From: Paracidovorax avenae ATCC 19860
GTDB taxonomy: Bacteria; Pseudomonadota; Gammaproteobacteria; Burkholderiales; Burkholderiaceae_C
Assembly (NCBI RefSeq): GCF_000176855.2
Contig: NC_015138.1
Location: forward strand, 5,394,001 to 5,458,000
Length of the DNA: 64,000 bases
Direction: 5' to 3'
In this document: positions 17,405-25,724 of the stretch, in pieces
How the letters are laid out: the number at the start of each line of letters is the position of its first letter
Numbering within the stretch: position 1 is the stretch's first letter
Program-made: the position numbers and the translations under genes
Notes under the pieces: model-generated
What the model was told of the DNA's origin: nothing
The model's input: the letters and a program-made list of their open reading frames with translations, nothing else
Databases searched by the model: none

Positions 17405-18937
17405 CTACTTGTGCCCGCCGCCGCTGGACCAGCCCCCGAAGGAGCCGCCCGAGGAGCGGTAGCTCGACGAGGTGCAGTTCTCCCGCGCAGGATCGCAGGA
17501 GGAGCTGCAGCCCCGCGAGAACAGCAGCAGCAGAAGGACCAGCACGACCGCCACGATGATCACCGTGACGCAGCCCACTCCCCCGAGGCTGCCGGCGCTC
17601 GCCAGGGGCGCCGCGTCGTCGCGCTTGAACAGGTCCTTGCGCCCCTCGAGCTTGAACGCCTGGGCCACCAGGGCGCTGTCCACCAAGCTGCCCACCGACC
17701 ACGTGATCTCGCGCGGGGTCTGCTCCATCGACAGCCGGCCCCGGCCGCCCTTGCTGCTGTAGTCGCGGTTCTGGGTAGCCTGCCCCCGCTCCACCGGCCA
17801 GTAGAACTCGCCCAGCACGTACGTGGTCTCGGCGCGGTACTGGTAATCCAGCCGGTAGGGATTCTGCAGGTAGGTGGCGGTCTGTCCGTCGGCGGACAGC
17901 TTGGGCGCGCCCGTCGCGGGCCGCACCAGGCTCCAGCCGTCCGAGGCATCCACGAGGAAAGCGAACCCGCGCTGGCGGTTGTAGAGCAGGTACTCGTCCC
18001 AGCCGAAGCTCTCGTCGTCGTCCGGCTCGCGGCCCATGCGGTGCTGGAAGCCCACCACCTGCCAGACCACGCCCTCGAGCAGGCCGGTCGTGCCCAGCGG
18101 GATCAGCGGCTGCACGGGCTCGTCCTGCACCGCATGCCGCAGCTCGCCCCCGATGCCGCCCGAGATGTCGATCAGGCTCGCGCACGACGGGCAGGTCAGG
18201 CTCTTGGTGGTGTCGAACGCCACCGGCACCGGCGCGCCGCAATGCGGGCAACTGAACTGGCGCGCCTTCTCGTCCTTCGCCGACTCCTCGCGCAGGCCCT
18301 GCATGTGCAGGTCTTCCAGCCGCACGGCGCGGCCGCGCTCCACCCGCGGGGGTGCCTGCGAATAGTCGATGGACAGCACCTCGCCCTGCTCGCTGCGCAG
18401 TTCCACCACCGAGAAAGGCTGGCCCAGCGGCGGCAGCTTGGGCAGTTCGCCCTGCGCCGACACGAGATGCGCCTGCACGTTCGCCGCCACGCTGTAGGGC
18501 ACGCCGTTGATCGCCGTGGTGGCGCCCACGCGGAAGCGCTCCGGGGCTGGCAACTCGCGCCCCGGCTCGATGGGCCGCGTGAACACGTAGCCCCCGTTGT
18601 CCTCGCCCAGCGTGGCGGTGGTGCCATCCTCCAGGATCGCGTTCCACTCGGTCCACGTGCCCGTGTCGGCCTTGTACTGCAGCCGCCCGATCAGCGTGAA
18701 CGGCTGCTCGCGCCCATCCAGCACGGCGCGGCCGCTCGCCATGAGCTGCAGCGGGCTGTGGTCGTCGAACACCTCGGCCATCTTGCCCACGCGCGACAGC
18801 ACCTCCCCGCTGCGCACGACGGTGCTCTGGCAGTAGGGACAGACCGCGTGCGTGGACTGCGCGCTGCGGAATTCGACCGGCGCGCCGCAGCCCGGGCAGG
18901 GCGCCCGGTAGTGGCGCTGGAGTTGGGGATCGGCCAT
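17405..18937 (-). CDS. DUF4178 protein with two zinc ribbons
   Basis: This 510-residue protein begins with a zinc ribbon (CPGCG...CPYC, residues about 14-38) followed by a DUF4178 beta domain. A second ribbon (CPHCG...CPSC, near 228-252) is followed by a second DUF4178 domain (TGLLEGVVWQVVGFQHRM onward). A single membrane segment near residue 460-480 (CVTVIIVAVVLVLLLLLF) precedes a Cys/Ser/Gly-rich tail. I start at ATG 18937 (MADPQLQ) rather than upstream ATGs, because the ribbon is then N-terminal. It lies between the SPFH and DUF350 genes, which supports a membrane-associated complex. Function is unknown. Confidence 0.85.
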   Translation of the reverse strand: MADPQLQRHYRAPCPGCGAPVEFRSAQSTHAVCPYCQSTVVRSGEVLSRVGKMAEVFDDHSPLQLMASGRAVLDGREQPFTLIGRLQYKADTGTWTEWNAILEDGTTATLGEDNGGYVFTRPIEPGRELPAPERFRVGATTAINGVPYSVAANVQAHLVSAQGELPKLPPLGQPFSVVELRSEQGEVLSIDYSQAPPRVERGRAVRLEDLHMQGLREESAKDEKARQFSCPHCGAPVPVAFDTTKSLTCPSCASLIDISGGIGGELRHAVQDEPVQPLIPLGTTGLLEGVVWQVVGFQHRMGREPDDDESFGWDEYLLYNRQRGFAFLVDASDGWSLVRPATGAPKLSADGQTATYLQNPYRLDYQYRAETTYVLGEFYWPVERGQATQNRDYSSKGGRGRLSMEQTPREITWSVGSLVDSALVAQAFKLEGRKDLFKRDDAAPLASAGSLGGVGCVTVIIVAVVLVLLLLLFSRGCSSSCDPARENCTSSSYRSSGGSFGGWSSGGGHK

Positions 18938-19053
18938 GTGGTGATCGGTGTTGTCGGCCCCCTGCCGGCATCCTCGCCGGCAGGGCACGATTTACTCCGC
19001 AGCGGTCGGAGGCCTTGCCATCCACCGCCTGCGGCGCTTCGGGTCACACCCGC

Positions 19054-20103
19054 TCAGACCAGCTTCTTGAGCAACTCTGCCTTCTTGGCGTCGAACTCTT
19101 CCTGCGTGAGGATGCCCTTGGCCTTGAGGTCGCCCAGTTTTTCCAGGGTGGCCATCACGTCCTCGGGACGCACGCCCGCCACGGGCACGGCGCCCCCGGC
19201 GGCGGCAGCCGGAGCCCCTGCGCCCCCCTGCAGGCCCTGCTGCAGGTTCTGCGCCAGCACCTGCCCGAGCGCCACGCCCGCGCCCAGGCCCATCGCGTCG
19301 CCCGCAACGCCGCCCCCGTTGCCCGCGCCTTCCGCGAACTTCGGAATGGACTGCGCCGTCTGGTACTGCATGAACTTGCCCATGTCGTTGCCGACCATGC
19401 CCATGCCGATCTTCTGGTCGAGGATCTTCTGCAGCTCTTCGGGCAGCGACAGGTTCTGCACCGTCATCGCCTCCAGCTGCAGGCCGATCTTCGCGAAAGC
19501 GGGCTGCAGCTCCTTCGCGAGCGCATCGGCGAACATGATCTGGTTGGCCGCGAGGTCGAGGAACGGCAGGCCGCTGGAGGCGATCGCGTTGCTGATGTTC
19601 TGCAGCACGAGGCCGCGCAGCTGGCCGTCGAGCTCGCCCACCGTGTAGGCTGCGCGCGTGCCGGAGATCTCGGTATGGAACAGCTTCGGATCGGCCACGC
19701 GGTATGCGTAGTTGCCGAAGGCGCGCAAGCGCACCGCACCGAAATCCTTGTCGCGGATGGTGATGGGCTGCGGCGTGCCCCACTTCTGGTCCACCTGCTG
19801 GCGCGTGCTGAAGAAGTACACGTCGCTCTTGAACGGGGACTCGAACAGCTTGTCCCAGTTCTTCAGGTAGGTGAGCACCGGCAGGGTCTGCGTGGTCAGC
19901 TTGTAGGTGCCGGGGCCGAACACGTCGGCCACCTTGCCCTCGTTGACGAACACTGCCATCTGCGACTCGCGCACCACCAGCGTGCCGCCGTTCTGGATTT
20001 CCAGATCGCGCATGGGAAAGCGCCACGCCAGCGTTCCGTCGTCGTCTTCCGTCCACTGGATGATGTCGATGAACTGCTTCTTGATGAAGTCCATGAGGGC
20101 CAT
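19054..20103 (-). CDS. SPFH-domain protein with SHOCT tail (YdjI / virion core protein-like)
   Basis: This 349-residue protein has an N-terminal SPFH/band-7-like domain (MALMDFIKKQFIDIIQW, VRESQMAVFVNEGKVADVFGPG, LKNWDKLFESPFKSDVYFF, AYRVADPKLF). A Gly/Ala-rich linker follows (about 250-310), then a C-terminal SHOCT helix pair (LEKLGDLKAKGILTQEEFDAKKAELL). Proteins of this architecture are predicted to form membrane-associated rings or scaffolds. The ATG at 20103 has GGAG seven bases upstream. It is the first gene of the SPFH-DUF4178-DUF350 run, and its promoter region contains two adjacent palindromes. Confidence 0.87.
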   Translation of the reverse strand: MALMDFIKKQFIDIIQWTEDDDGTLAWRFPMRDLEIQNGGTLVVRESQMAVFVNEGKVADVFGPGTYKLTTQTLPVLTYLKNWDKLFESPFKSDVYFFSTRQQVDQKWGTPQPITIRDKDFGAVRLRAFGNYAYRVADPKLFHTEISGTRAAYTVGELDGQLRGLVLQNISNAIASSGLPFLDLAANQIMFADALAKELQPAFAKIGLQLEAMTVQNLSLPEELQKILDQKIGMGMVGNDMGKFMQYQTAQSIPKFAEGAGNGGGVAGDAMGLGAGVALGQVLAQNLQQGLQGGAGAPAAAAGGAVPVAGVRPEDVMATLEKLGDLKAKGILTQEEFDAKKAELLKKLV

Positions 20104-20218
20104 GCGGTGCTCCGGCTGTGAAGAGGGAAGGAAGGAAAACGGACTGCGAACCCGTCCGTGCGGTGGCCGATCATAGCGGCGCCGGGCCGCGGCGCTATCG
20201 CCGGCTTCGAGAGGATCA

Positions 20219-20251
20219 ATTGGCGCACGCCAATGAGAATGCATAGCATTC
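20219..20251. promoter_or_regulatory. Two adjacent palindromes in a divergent promoter
   Basis: ATTGGCG-CA-CGCCAAT (20219-20234) and GAATGC-ATA-GCATTC (20237-20251) are both perfect inverted repeats, separated by two bases. They lie between the divergent SPFH and DUF2061 genes. The second, with its flanking TGA and CACA, loosely resembles a Fur site. They are good operator candidates, but the binding proteins are unknown. Confidence 0.5.
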
Positions 20252-20299
20252 ACACATCCCCCGCGAACACCGATACGGAAAGAAAGAAGGAGAGCCGCC

Positions 20300-20557
20300 A
20301 TGGACCGCATCCGCCACGCCACCCGCCAGAACCTGCCCACGCTCATGAAGACGGGCAGCTACTACCTCATCCACATCTGCGTCGCGGCCCTGGTGGCCTA
20401 TGCGGTCACCGGCAACCTGATCGCCTCGCTCACGCTGAGCCTGCTGGAGCCCACCGTGCAGGCCGTGGCATTCTTCTTCCATGAGAAGGCCTGGGAACGC
20501 GCGGGCCGGCGACGCGCCGCCGCAGCCGCATCGCAACCCGCCGCTGCAGGCGCCTGA
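20300..20557 (+). CDS. DUF2061 small membrane protein
   Basis: This 85-residue protein has two hydrophobic helices and the DUF2061 pattern: YYLIHICVAALVAYAVTGN, LEPTVQAV, FFFHEKAWERAGRR. Such proteins are small inner-membrane proteins of unknown role. The start is firm (AAGGAGAG seven bases before ATG 20300). It is divergent from the SPFH gene and has a tiny open frame immediately downstream. The tail is alanine-rich and probably unstructured. Confidence 0.82.
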   Translation: MDRIRHATRQNLPTLMKTGSYYLIHICVAALVAYAVTGNLIASLTLSLLEPTVQAVAFFFHEKAWERAGRRRAAAAASQPAAAGA

Positions 20558-20580
20558 ACGCCACGGGCTGGAGAACCGCC

Positions 20581-20700
20581 ATGGAACATGCTGCCGCACA
20601 TACCTCCGGTGCGCACCGCGCGGTTGCCATGCAGCCCCGGGCCCTGCCGTTCGCCCACTGGCTGGTCGAGCGCCTGGCCGGCCTCGCCAACGGGCGCTGA
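20581..20700 (+). CDS. Small 39-residue open frame
   Basis: An ATG with GGAG eight bases upstream opens a 39-codon frame 23 bases after the DUF2061 stop, ending in LPFAHWLVERLAGLANGR. The ribosome binding site, the spacing and an amphipathic C-terminal helix favour a real small protein, perhaps coexpressed with DUF2061. I recognise no family. Confidence 0.4.
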   Translation: MEHAAAHTSGAHRAVAMQPRALPFAHWLVERLAGLANGR

Positions 20701-20719
20701 CCCCGCCGACGCCGCAAGG

Positions 20720-21022
20720 TCAGGCGCGGGTATCCAACAGCGAACCGAGCATGCGGTCCTCGGTCTTGAGTGTCTGCAGGTTGGCCGAGAAGGCATAGGT
20801 CGCGGACATCTGGTCCACCGCGTCCGCCTCCGGCGAGGCGCCTTCCTGCGCGGCCCGGCCGACGCGCGCCTCCACCCCGCCCTGGTCCGGCACCGCAGAC
20901 TGCTCCACCGTCTGGCGGCGGAAACCCTCCGTGTTCATGTTGGCCACGTTGTGCGCCGAGGTGTCCAGTTGCAGCTGCGCAGCGCGCAGGCCGGAGGAGG
21001 CGATGGAGGAAATGGAGGACAT
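20720..21022 (-). CDS. Miniature flagellar basal-body rod-like protein
   Basis: This 100-residue protein combines the N-terminal rod motif (SGLRAAQLQLDTSAHNVANMNTEGFRRQ, close to FlgB/FlgC/FlgG Flg_bb_rod) with the C-terminal Flg_bbr_C helix (SANLQTLKTEDRMLGSLLDTRA). The usual central domain of FlgC or FlgG is nearly absent. AGGAG precedes the ATG at 21022 by about eight bases. It is not in a flagellar operon: its neighbours are DUF2061 and an accessory patch. It could be an orphan axial component or a decoy. Flagellar axial proteins are exported without cleaved signals, and none is seen. Confidence 0.75.
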   Translation of the reverse strand: MSSISSIASSGLRAAQLQLDTSAHNVANMNTEGFRRQTVEQSAVPDQGGVEARVGRAAQEGASPEADAVDQMSATYAFSANLQTLKTEDRMLGSLLDTRA

Positions 21023-21191
21023 GGCGGGGCTCCTGCACGGAAGGCGGTGAACGGATTATCAGCCCCAGCGGCGGGAAATGCCATGTAATTTCGCCATGGG
21101 GTGCCTCTCCCGAAAATGCCCGTTGCCGTGCGTCCATCGAGGCAAGCATGGTCGAAGGCATCCAACATACACATGCAGAGAGGGAACGATC

Positions 21192-21557
21192 ATGAGAAAA
21201 CTTGCAGTATTCACGGCATTGGCTCTGGCAAGCGCCGTCGCGGCAGCAAGGCCGGATTACCAGTTCAAAGTGGACTGGAATGCCAGCGGCAACAATGACC
21301 AGAACTATCCTGGCACTGACCGTCCATACACGGAAAGCCAGATAAAAGCCTTCCTCGATTCCAAGAAAGACAAGCACAGCACCCAATTGGGAGGCCAGCT
21401 TCTGGCGGCATGCGGGGTGGTACAGGTGCAAAAAGGCTGTCACCAAGCCAACGACCGGCACGTTACCATCTACGTCGACCCCAGGGACAGCAAGAACAAG
21501 GTGAAGGCTTGCACGGCCATCAACACCGGCTCCGGCGTGCACGTGGACGGTTGTTGA
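21192..21557 (+). CDS. Small secreted protein of unknown family
   Basis: This 121-residue protein has a canonical signal peptide (MRKLAVFTALALASAVAAA, cleavage near residue 19-20). The hydrophilic mature part contains four cysteines (AACGV, KGCHQ, KACTA and the C-terminal residue), likely two disulfides. GAGAGGGAACG precedes the ATG. Base composition is visibly less GC-rich than the flanking genes. No family is recognised. Size, export and disulfides are compatible with a secreted toxin, an inhibitor or an envelope protein, with nothing to choose between them. Confidence 0.6.
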   Translation: MRKLAVFTALALASAVAAARPDYQFKVDWNASGNNDQNYPGTDRPYTESQIKAFLDSKKDKHSTQLGGQLLAACGVVQVQKGCHQANDRHVTIYVDPRDSKNKVKACTAINTGSGVHVDGC

Positions 21558-21721
21558 GCAGGCGGCTCCGGCCCGGCCTGTCTACGCGGGGCGTGGCCAG
21601 CGGGGCGCAAGACTCACCGCCCTGCTCTCGACTTCCTGTACACCATTCAAGGCAGTCACATCGGGCTTGTTCACCACTGCATCGGCAGATCGCGAGCGAT
21701 GGTACATACCGCAGACGCGCT

Positions 21722-22132
21722 TCAGGGCCCGGTGCTGGTGCAGCCCGGTATCCGGGCTGCTTCCCCGCATTCCGATGGTATGTTTTCAAAGACGACCCCG
21801 AGGCCCACATAAACCTTGTTGGTTTGCACGGGTGGGTCGAGTTGCCAATCGATCGCGCCGACTCCAGGCGCAAGATCAACTACCTCGCTTTCGCCCAGAA
21901 GCTTCTTGGGGTCCACCCGATACAGGCGGAAAATGGCTGGATCCCTCTGGCCGTAATGCACGATGCGTTGCCACACCGATGCGTCGTAGATCTCCAGCCG
22001 ATAGACACGGTGGGGACTGTCAAAGGTCATGAACAATGTCGGCCTGGTCACATACCAGCCCAGTACCACGCAGGCGGTCAGCGCCAGGCACCAGACGATG
22101 CAGGGCACATTCTTGAGAGCGGAAAGCTTCAT
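21722..22132 (-). CDS. Membrane-anchored hypothetical protein next to the DUF6402-like gene
   Basis: This 136-residue protein has one N-terminal hydrophobic segment (about 9-27, VPCIVWCLALTACVVLGWYV) and a periplasmic-looking remainder (TFDSPHRVYRLEIYDAS, AIDWQLDPPVQTNKVYVGLG). Its ATG at 22132 shares a base with the stop of the upstream gene (TGATG), so translation is coupled. No family is recognised. The coupling to a DUF6402-like gene suggests a membrane-side partner, possibly a protector, but that is inference. Confidence 0.6.
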   Translation of the reverse strand: MKLSALKNVPCIVWCLALTACVVLGWYVTRPTLFMTFDSPHRVYRLEIYDASVWQRIVHYGQRDPAIFRLYRVDPKKLLGESEVVDLAPGVGAIDWQLDPPVQTNKVYVGLGVVFENIPSECGEAARIPGCTSTGP

Positions 22133-23013
22133 CACCACTCCAGCTGGATGGGAAACGGAAGGCGCACGCGATGCGTGTCGGAGACGATCATGAAATCGCC
22201 GCCCCGTCCATGCAGGGCGCGCCATTGCCTGAAGTGCCGGTTCTGCACCAAATAACTTTGGCGGCTGGCCTCGTCGGCATCGGCATACATCCATTGCTCG
22301 GCGAGGGGAATGTCCAGGGCAGACCGGGGAAAACGCTTCACGCCATGCGGCCCCCAGAAGCCCAGCGGCTGCGACAGCAAGGAGTCATCGTTGAAATCGT
22401 AGGAATCGCGCAGGTAGAAGGCCAGCGCATCGATAGCGATGACCACCTTGCCGTGCCCCCTGGGCGTCACCAAGCCCGACACCGCGACCTTGAGCGTGGC
22501 CTCGCCCATGGCACCGTAGAAGTCGTCCACCGGGTCGCTGAGCCGGCCTACTTGCAGGACATTCACTTGGCACGTGTCATCCAATATCTTTGCCGGCTGG
22601 CTCAGGTTGCCAAAACGCCAGGGCGGGGTCCGTCCTAATGTTTGTCGTATGACCTTCCTTTGTAGCTCCACTATTCCAGCAGGGCTGCTCCACTCCGACT
22701 GCAACCTCGACACCGCAGCCTGCACACGGGAAAAACCCAGTGCCCATTGCATGGTGACGGTATCTTCATCCAGTTGCGATGCGGGTAACTGGTGTAGCAG
22801 CCCGGGTGGAAGGCTGCGCTTTATCGAGCGAGTGATCTCAAACCCCGCCCCCCTGAACCACCGCTCCATCAACGCCGCCGCCACCGGCCACCCCAGACGC
22901 GATCGCATCACGTCCGGAATGTCATCGAGCCGAAACCGCCGGACCTTTGGCGGCAGCTTGTCTTCCAAATGTGCGCGCAGTCGCTCCGCATCGACACGGA
23001 CGATATCGTTCAT
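22132..23013 (-). CDS. DUF6402-like protein
   Basis: This 293-residue soluble protein has no signal peptide. The segments VDDFYGAMGEATLKVAVSGL, IDALAFYLRDSYDFNDD, QPLGFWGPHG and RQWRALHGRGGDFMIVSDTHRV resemble DUF6402, a family often found near type VI secretion VgrG/PAAR genes. The ATG at 23013 has GAGAGGG upstream. The first 23 codons of a longer frame, beginning at 23082, look non-coding. Base composition is lower in GC than the neighbours, suggesting acquisition. No VgrG, PAAR or Rhs gene is in the window, so a secretion link is unproven. Confidence 0.6.
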   Translation of the reverse strand: MNDIVRVDAERLRAHLEDKLPPKVRRFRLDDIPDVMRSRLGWPVAAALMERWFRGAGFEITRSIKRSLPPGLLHQLPASQLDEDTVTMQWALGFSRVQAAVSRLQSEWSSPAGIVELQRKVIRQTLGRTPPWRFGNLSQPAKILDDTCQVNVLQVGRLSDPVDDFYGAMGEATLKVAVSGLVTPRGHGKVVIAIDALAFYLRDSYDFNDDSLLSQPLGFWGPHGVKRFPRSALDIPLAEQWMYADADEASRQSYLVQNRHFRQWRALHGRGGDFMIVSDTHRVRLPFPIQLEW

Positions 23014-23192
23014 CTGGCCCTCTCTTTGGTGCTTTTTCTTCGGGCCGGATTCTGGAGGCAAAGATCTCCATTGCTCCCCCATTGAGCTACCGCATGGTTA
23101 CGAAGCGCAACTGTCGGGCTGAACGCCTCTGAACAGGTCGTGGTGGGCAGGAGACTGTCGCTGGAGCCGTGGCCTGTTACCGCAGGCGCACC

Positions 23193-24176
23193 TCACCCAT
23201 GCGCCCGCACCAGGCACTCCCCGAACGCCTGCGCCGCCCTCGACGGCGCCGGCGACCTGCGCACCAGCCCCACGAACCGGCATTCATAGCGCAGCAGCTC
23301 CGGCCGCACGGCCTGCATCCGCCCGCGCCGCTCGAAGGCCTCGGCATAGTGGTCGGGCAAGAACCCCAGGTACCGCCCCGACAGGATGAGCGTGGCGATC
23401 GATTCCTGGTCGAAGCCCGTGGCCGCGCGGGCGAAGCGGGCGCGGTGGCTCAGTTCCATGTTGGGCGAGTGGTAGCCCAGGCCGGCGAAGGGATAGTCCC
23501 GCACGGCATCCCAGTCCAGGCCCGTGTGGTCGGCGCCGAAGAGCGGGTGGCCCGCGCCGCAGTACAGCAGCATGGTCTCCCCGAACAGGTCGGTGTAGAC
23601 GAGGCTCTGTGAGCTGCGGTGTGCGGGGATGATGCCGACCTGGTAGCTGCCGTCGATCACGCCGCGTTCGATGGCATTGATCGGGCCCACGTGCAGCTGC
23701 AGTTCCACCTCGGGCGCCTGCCGGCCGAAAGCAGCGATGGCCTCGCCGATGCGCGCCGCCGGGTTGGTGGCGGTCTTGTCGAACACCGCCACGGCCAGCT
23801 GGCCGCCCATGCGCGCATGGATGTCGTCGATGCCGTCGCGGAAGCTGCGCACCGAGGCCAGCAGGCGCAGCGTTTCCTCATAGACGCGCTGGCCCTCGGG
23901 CGTGAGCGCGAAGCCCGCCCGGCCGCGGCGGCAGAGGGTGAGGCCCAGGCGCGTCTCCAGGTCCTTCATGTGGCGGCTCACGGTACTGGTGCCGATGTTG
24001 AGCTCCAGCTCGGCCGCGGCCATGCCACCGCATTCCACCACGCTCTTGAACACCTGCAGCAGGCGCAGGTCCATGTCGCTGAGCTGGCCGAGCACGGCGC
24101 GCTCGCGGGTGGCGGGCACGGGGCCCGGCAGCGGGGACGGCAGAGCCGCCCGGGGGGGTTGTGCAGGTGTCGTCAT
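23193..24176 (-). CDS. LysR family transcriptional regulator
   Basis: This 327-residue regulator has an N-terminal winged helix-turn-helix (LRLLQVFKSVVECGGMAAAELELNIGTSTVSRHMKDLETRLGL) after a 30-residue proline-rich leader, and a C-terminal substrate-binding domain (from about residue 120). It is divergent from the aminotransferase gene, and the interval carries LysR-type T-N11-A symmetry. It is therefore the probable activator of the omega-amino-acid operon. The ATG at 24176 (MTTPAQPP) is preferred to longer upstream starts that would invade the divergent promoter. The inducer may be beta-alanine or a related amine, inferred from neighbours only. Confidence 0.88.
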   Translation of the reverse strand: MTTPAQPPRAALPSPLPGPVPATRERAVLGQLSDMDLRLLQVFKSVVECGGMAAAELELNIGTSTVSRHMKDLETRLGLTLCRRGRAGFALTPEGQRVYEETLRLLASVRSFRDGIDDIHARMGGQLAVAVFDKTATNPAARIGEAIAAFGRQAPEVELQLHVGPINAIERGVIDGSYQVGIIPAHRSSQSLVYTDLFGETMLLYCGAGHPLFGADHTGLDWDAVRDYPFAGLGYHSPNMELSHRARFARAATGFDQESIATLILSGRYLGFLPDHYAEAFERRGRMQAVRPELLRYECRFVGLVRRSPAPSRAAQAFGECLVRAHG

Positions 24177-24190
24177 GGTTCGCCCGGAAA

Positions 24191-24245
24191 CTTGCACGAA
24201 CCGGCAAGTGAACATGGATATTTGCTCATTCAAGAAATTATCCAT
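24191..24245. promoter_or_regulatory. LysR operator candidates between divergent genes
   Basis: CTTGC-N8-GCAAG (24191-24208) contains a T-N11-A core. ATGGATA at 24214-24220 pairs with TATCCAT at 24239-24245 across 18 bases. Both lie between the LysR gene and the aminotransferase, where the regulator would be expected to bind. Assignment is by position and symmetry. Confidence 0.45.
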
Positions 24246-24351
24246 CCCCGGAAGAATCCGCCTACGAATGCAGGGGCCACAGGGTACGAGAACGCTGCCG
24301 CCGTGGCCTGCCTGCGTGTTTCTTCCGCCATCCCTCTCCAAAGGACCGACC

Positions 24352-25719
24352 ATGGGCTTTTCCGTCATCGAACCCGCGCCCGGCGCGGACGCCGCCGCCC
24401 CCCGCATGGATGCCGCCTGGCTCGAAGCGCACTGGATGCCCTTCACGGGCAACCGCAACTTCAAGGCCCGCCCGCGCATGATCGTGGGCGCCCAGGGGGC
24501 CTATTACACGGATGCCGAAGGCCGCAAGATCTTCGACGGCCTCTCGGGACTGTGGTGCTCGGGCCTGGGACATGGCCGCACCGAGGTGGCCGAGGCCATC
24601 GGCCGCGCCGCCGCCACGCTGGACTATTCGCCGGCCTTCCAGTTCGGCCACCCCGCCTCGTTCGCGCTGGCCAACAAGCTCAAGGAATTGACGCCCGCAG
24701 GGCTGGACTACGTGTTCTTCACCGGCTCGGGCTCCGAATCCGCCGATACCTCGCTCAAGATGGCGCGCGCCTACTGGCGCGCCAAGGGCCAGGCGAGCAA
24801 GACGCGCCTGATCGGCCGCGAGAAGGGCTACCACGGCGTGAACTTCGGCGGCATCTCGGTGGGCGGCATCGTCGGCAACCGCAAGACCTTCGGCCAGGCC
24901 GTGGAAGCCGACCACATCCCCCACACCCAGCCGCCCGCGGGCACCTTCCAGCGCGGCATGGCCGAGGACGGCGGCCGCGCACTGGCCGACAGGCTGCTGG
25001 ACGTGATCGCCCTGCACGACGCCTCCAACATCGCCGCGGTGATCGTGGAGCCGTTCTCGGGTTCGGCCGGCGTGGTCATCCCTCCGAAGGGCTATTTGGA
25101 GCGCATTCGCGAGATCTGCACGCAGAACAACATCCTGCTGATCTTCGACGAGGTCATCACGGGCTTCGGCCGCTGCGGCGCATGGACGGGGGCCGAGGCC
25201 TTCGGCGTGACGCCCGACATCCTGAACTTCGCCAAGCAGGTGACCAACGGCGCGCAGCCGCTGGGCGGCGTGATGGCTACCAAGGAGATCTACGACACCT
25301 TCATCTCGCAGGGCGGGCCCGAGTACATGCTCGAGTTCCCGCACGGCTACACCTACTCGGCCCACCCGGTCGCGTGCGCAGCGGGCAATGCGGTGCTCGA
25401 CATCCTGCAGAAGGAAGACATGCCGGCCCGCGTAAAGGCGCTGGCGCCGTATTTCGAGAACGCGGTGCATGGCCTCAAGGGCGCGAAGCACGTGGCCGAC
25501 ATCCGCAACTACGGCCTGGCTGCGGGCATCACCATCGCGGCCCTGCCGGGCGAGCCCGCGAAGCGCCCCTACGAGATCGCCATGAAGTGCTGGGACAAGG
25601 GCTTCTACGTGCGCTATGGCGGCGACACCATCCAGCTCGCGCCGCCCTTCATCAGTACCGAGGCGGAAATCGACCGCCTGGTCAGCGCCCTGGGCGACGC
25701 CCTGCACGAAGTGGCCTGA
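24352..25719 (+). CDS. bauA: Omega-amino acid:pyruvate aminotransferase
   Basis: This 455-residue class-III PLP aminotransferase matches beta-alanine:pyruvate transaminases over its full length. Visible motifs are GLWCSGLGHGR, FFTGSGSESADTSLK, EKGYHGVNFGG, IVEPFSGSAGVV, LIFDEVITGFGR and the PLP-lysine region NFAKQVTNGAQPLGG. It would convert beta-alanine and pyruvate to malonate semialdehyde and alanine. The ATG at 24352 follows AAAGGA. The DJ-1 gene starts five bases after its stop and mmsA follows, giving a coherent beta-alanine to acetyl-CoA route. Other omega-amines are possible substrates. Confidence 0.88.
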   Translation: MGFSVIEPAPGADAAAPRMDAAWLEAHWMPFTGNRNFKARPRMIVGAQGAYYTDAEGRKIFDGLSGLWCSGLGHGRTEVAEAIGRAAATLDYSPAFQFGHPASFALANKLKELTPAGLDYVFFTGSGSESADTSLKMARAYWRAKGQASKTRLIGREKGYHGVNFGGISVGGIVGNRKTFGQAVEADHIPHTQPPAGTFQRGMAEDGGRALADRLLDVIALHDASNIAAVIVEPFSGSAGVVIPPKGYLERIREICTQNNILLIFDEVITGFGRCGAWTGAEAFGVTPDILNFAKQVTNGAQPLGGVMATKEIYDTFISQGGPEYMLEFPHGYTYSAHPVACAAGNAVLDILQKEDMPARVKALAPYFENAVHGLKGAKHVADIRNYGLAAGITIAALPGEPAKRPYEIAMKCWDKGFYVRYGGDTIQLAPPFISTEAEIDRLVSALGDALHEVA

Positions 25720-25724
25720 CGCCC

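Noticed and set aside
21558..21721. Small gene or RNA between the secreted protein and the membrane-anchored hypothetical
   Set aside because: No open frame with a ribosome binding site and no strong stem-loop; treated as a 3'-3' intergenic region.
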